Of a DNA stretch of 33,681 nucleotides, positions 31,714 to 33,681 are shown piece by piece. Below the pieces are notes generated by a model that saw only the letters and a program-made list of their open reading frames with translations, was not told the origin of the DNA and searched no databases. The stretch's first letter is position 1. Each line of letters opens with the position of its first letter. The position numbers and the translations under genes were made by a program. Source of the stretch: Candidatus Hecatellales archaeon B24 (GTDB taxonomy: Archaea > Thermoproteota > Bathyarchaeia > Hecatellales > Hecatellaceae); assembly GCA_001593855.1 (NCBI GenBank), contig LUCC01000003.1, positions 1-33,681 of the forward strand. Direction: 5' to 3'.

Positions 31714-32210
31714 ATGGCCAAGAAAAAACTTGAATTCGAGATTGACTTGTCTGAAGGTAGAGTTACCCTGGGGGTGAAGACTGTATCGTTCTTAACCTTG
31801 AAGATTTTAAAGCTATTCTCCTCGGGATGTGGGAGGTCTTCGGCTCAGGAGCCTACACCATCCTGCTTACAGCCGGGAAACATCTGGGGAAAAGGCTGGC
31901 TGTAAGCCTTAAAGAGAAAGGGTTTGAAAGTGATAGGGCTCTGGTAGAAGCCTTCGCAAGCTTCGTAACAGAGGCAGGATGGGGTAGAATAGTGGCTGAA
32001 AAAATGACTGAAAAGGGTTTAACCATTAAAGTTTACAATTTCGCCTTGTACAGGGAAGAAATAAGCGGGAGAAGAGACTGCGCCCTAATCAAGGGGATAA
32101 TTTCAGGCTTCTTTTCAGCCCTTTGGAAGAAGGTTTCCTGCTCCGAAATCCGGTGTGTACTGGACGGAGACGAATGCTGCGAGTTTAAAGTTGAGAGAGG
32201 AAACGTCTGA
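31714..32210 (+). pseudogene. V4R-domain protein interrupted by a frameshift
   Basis: Two frames together give a single V4R-like protein of about 165 residues. The first starts at ATG 31714 (MAKKKLEFEIDLSEGRVTLG) and the second resumes from CCTGGGGG in another frame through to TGA 32208-32210, giving LEDFKAILLGMWEVFGSGAYT and then AGKHLGKR. One extra G in the five-G run at 31770-31774 would restore the frame. The C-terminal half has the V4R pattern of cysteines (SCSEIRCVLDGDECCEF). V4R domains occur in archaeal regulators and small-molecule binders. It may be a real mutation, a programmed shift, or an assembly error in the G run. Confidence 0.75.
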
Positions 32211-32214
32211 AAAC

Positions 32215-32459
32215 TTGAAAGCCTCTTCCAAAGTTTACGCTGTAAGCCTGCTTGGAATGGCAGCCGTCGTCATAGTACATGTTTTATAGTGGGAAGACAG
32301 GGAGCTTCTAAACGTGTTCTCCGACATCGTGATTCAAGCCTTATTTTTCATCCTTGTAATTTTAGCTTTAACCAGGTTGGAAGCCTCGCGAACATGTTCA
32401 CCGAGTTAGGCCTCATTCTCCTAGCGCTTTCCTTCTACATTCATAGAAGAGAACTTTAA
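32215..32459 (+). pseudogene. Remnant of a small membrane protein gene
   Basis: Reading from TTG 32215: a hydrophobic helix (VYAVSLLGMAAVVIVHVL), then TAG at 32287-32289, then the same frame resumes as WEDRELLNVFSDIVIQALFF and ILVILALTRLEAS up to TAG at 32407. A third hydrophobic segment (ELGLILLALSFYIHRREL) is in another frame from ATG 32394 to TAA 32459. The three pieces look like one membrane protein of two or three helices broken by a stop and a frameshift. No family is recognised. The gap is otherwise empty. Confidence 0.45.
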
Positions 32460-32468
32460 CCCTTAATT

Positions 32469-33681
32469 TCACATGCGTTTAGGCGTTGGTATTCCAAGCA
32501 GGTTTAGGCAGTTGCCTAGAACAGTTCTCACGCCTTTCACAAGCCACAGCCTTGAGGCTCTGAGGCTTCCTGGTTCAGCCTTCAACACGGGCAGGTTATC
32601 GTAGAAGTTGTTAAAAACCTCGGCAAGCCCGTTCGCATACTGCGTTAAAAGTTCAGGTTTCAACTCGTCTGCAGCCTCGGTGAAGACTTCGGGAAAGCGT
32701 GCCAACTCTATTATAAGGCTTCTTTCAAGCTTGTGTTCAAGAGATTCAGGGGAGGGTTTCGGAAGCTTTTTCGCTTTAGCCTTTCTGAGAATGCTTGAAG
32801 CTCTCGCATAAGCGTACTGGATGTAGGGTCCACTGTTAGCCTCGAAGTTTAGAACCCTATCCCAGGTGAAGTTTACAACTTTGAGGGGTGAGACGTTCAG
32901 CATCGCGTATTTGATGGCTCCAAGCCCCACAGCCCTTGCGATTTCATGTTTAAGCGTTTGAGGCAGGCTTGGGGAGCGTTTCTCCACCTCCTGGTAGGCC
33001 ATGTTTTCAGCTTCCTGAAGCAGCTCGTCGAAGGTTATATAGCGGCCTCTACGCCTTGACATTTTATAGCCTGGAAGCTTCACAAGCTCGTAGGCGCAGT
33101 GATGTAAGCCTTCTAGGGCTTTTTTAACGCCAAGAGTTATGAGGGCAACCTTAAGCTGGGTTTGAGCAAGCTTCTGGTCTACTCCTATAACGTTTACAGC
33201 CCTGTCAGCCCACTTGAACTTTTCTAGGTGGTAGGCTATGTCGCGTGTGGTGTAGAGGGTTGTTCCATCCTTCCGGGTGAGGGTAGGAAGCTTGTCATGG
33301 TAGTTAAGCCTGTCTTTAACCCCTAACCTTAAGGCTGCCTCCTCAACGTCGAAGACTAGGGCTCCCTCGCTGAGTCTAACATAGCTGGTCTGCCTTAGGA
33401 GGCTTAAAGCTTTTTCAACCTTACCCTGCCATACTAGGCTGCTTTCCCAGTCCCAGCGGTCAAGGCTTATTCCAGCCCTCTGCAGCGTCTGCCTGAAGCC
33501 TTTAAGGCAGAGCTGAACCATGCCTTTAACCAGGCTTAAAGCCTTCTTTTCCCCTTTCTCGTAGCTTCTGAGGATTTCATCTACGCTTGTCTGCGGGTCA
33601 GGGTCAGAGTTAACTCCATCTATGATGGTGTAGAGAGCTTTCCTGTTCTGGTCTTCCAGCTCGGCGGCTGTGGCTACATAT
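32469..33681 (-). CDS. argS: Arginyl-tRNA synthetase (partial, N-terminus outside window)
   Basis: The C-terminal 403 codons are in the window; the open frame continues to the right edge (YVATAAELEDQNRKALY at the edge). Class Ia synthetase attaching Arg to tRNA-Arg. Landmarks are LYTTRDIAYHLEKF, VNVIGVDQKLAQ, the KMSKS-equivalent GYKMSRRRGR, and the anticodon-binding DALR domain, including YIQYAYARASSILRKA and FNNFYDNLPVL near the end. The stop is TGA 32469-32471. Nothing is truncated within the visible part. The gene is convergent with the broken V4R/membrane region. Confidence 0.96.
   Translation of the reverse strand, partial: YVATAAELEDQNRKALYTIIDGVNSDPDPQTSVDEILRSYEKGEKKALSLVKGMVQLCLKGFRQTLQRAGISLDRWDWESSLVWQGKVEKALSLLRQTSYVRLSEGALVFDVEEAALRLGVKDRLNYHDKLPTLTRKDGTTLYTTRDIAYHLEKFKWADRAVNVIGVDQKLAQTQLKVALITLGVKKALEGLHHCAYELVKLPGYKMSRRRGRYITFDELLQEAENMAYQEVEKRSPSLPQTLKHEIARAVGLGAIKYAMLNVSPLKVVNFTWDRVLNFEANSGPYIQYAYARASSILRKAKAKKLPKPSPESLEHKLERSLIIELARFPEVFTEAADELKPELLTQYANGLAEVFNNFYDNLPVLKAEPGSLRASRLWLVKGVRTVLGNCLNLLGIPTPKRM

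Noticed and set aside
32287..32289. Internal TAG as a pyrrolysine codon
   Set aside because: TAG ends several intact genes in the window, the same locus also needs a frameshift, and there is no pyl gene nearby. Gene decay or sequence error is simpler.
1..33681. Very frequent AAGCCT/AGGCTT-type words in the sequence
   Set aside because: They fall mainly inside coding regions and fit codon preference (Lys-Pro, Glu-Ala, Lys-Leu runs); I cannot count them, and there is no spacing pattern suggesting repeats.

Overview
The window is archaeal chromosomal DNA. The evidence is an aIF1A, aIF2-beta and aIF5B set, RpoK, a TATA-binding protein (TBP), archaeal-type phosphoglycerate mutase, a type 4 (Fe-S) uracil-DNA glycosylase, DUF424, a CDKAL1-type tRNA methylthiotransferase, and TTTATA-type promoter boxes. 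Base composition looks roughly balanced. Gene content (K+-independent H+-pyrophosphatase, TIGR00300 LOR/SDH protein, HisA-like protein, MtaA-like decarboxylase fold) fits an uncultured TACK-type lineage such as Bathyarchaeia. That placement is inference only. Genes are densely packed, many starts appear to be TTG, and I see no tRNA, rRNA, CRISPR array or insertion sequence.

Layout. Positions 1-4.6 kb, minus strand, hold a translation and ribosome-biogenesis block: S-adenosylhomocysteine hydrolase, aIF2-beta, DUF424, aIF1A, then RIO1 kinase and the start of a KH (Pno1/Dim2-like) protein. An opposite-strand MFS transporter sits between aIF1A and RIO1. At 4.7-7.4 kb, plus strand, are MetRS and a PHP phosphoesterase. 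At 7.4-10.9 kb, minus strand, are aIF5B, the methylthiotransferase and a 54-residue acidic protein. At 11.1-13.2 kb, plus strand, is the membrane pyrophosphatase. From 19.5 down to 13.2 kb, minus strand, runs a possible operon: a DegT-fold protein without its catalytic lysine, LarB, a rhomboid, a B12-type radical SAM enzyme, LOR/SDH and Sir2.

At 19.6-21.5 kb, plus strand, are a FucI/AraA-fold isomerase-like protein, RpoK with a structured leader, and a small membrane protein. Then come phosphoglycerate mutase (minus), an M29 aminopeptidase (plus), a GNAT acetyltransferase (minus) and a site-2 protease (plus). A divergent LarA-like protein, a HisA-like protein, a ThiI-like PP-loop protein, uracil-DNA glycosylase and a small basic protein occupy 25.7-29.5 kb on the minus strand. 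The end of the window has an MtaA/UroD-fold protein, an unusual TBP, a frameshifted V4R protein, a broken small membrane gene and the C-terminal part of ArgRS.

The best candidates for something new are: the TBP with a C-terminal extension carrying a C-x2-C-x3-C-x2-C cluster, which suggests a metal- or redox-responsive promoter factor; the DegT-fold protein with Lys replaced by Ser and Asp by His, divergent from a sugar-isomerase-like gene; and the LarA-like protein that has lost the cofactor-tethering lysine while LarB lies in the same window.
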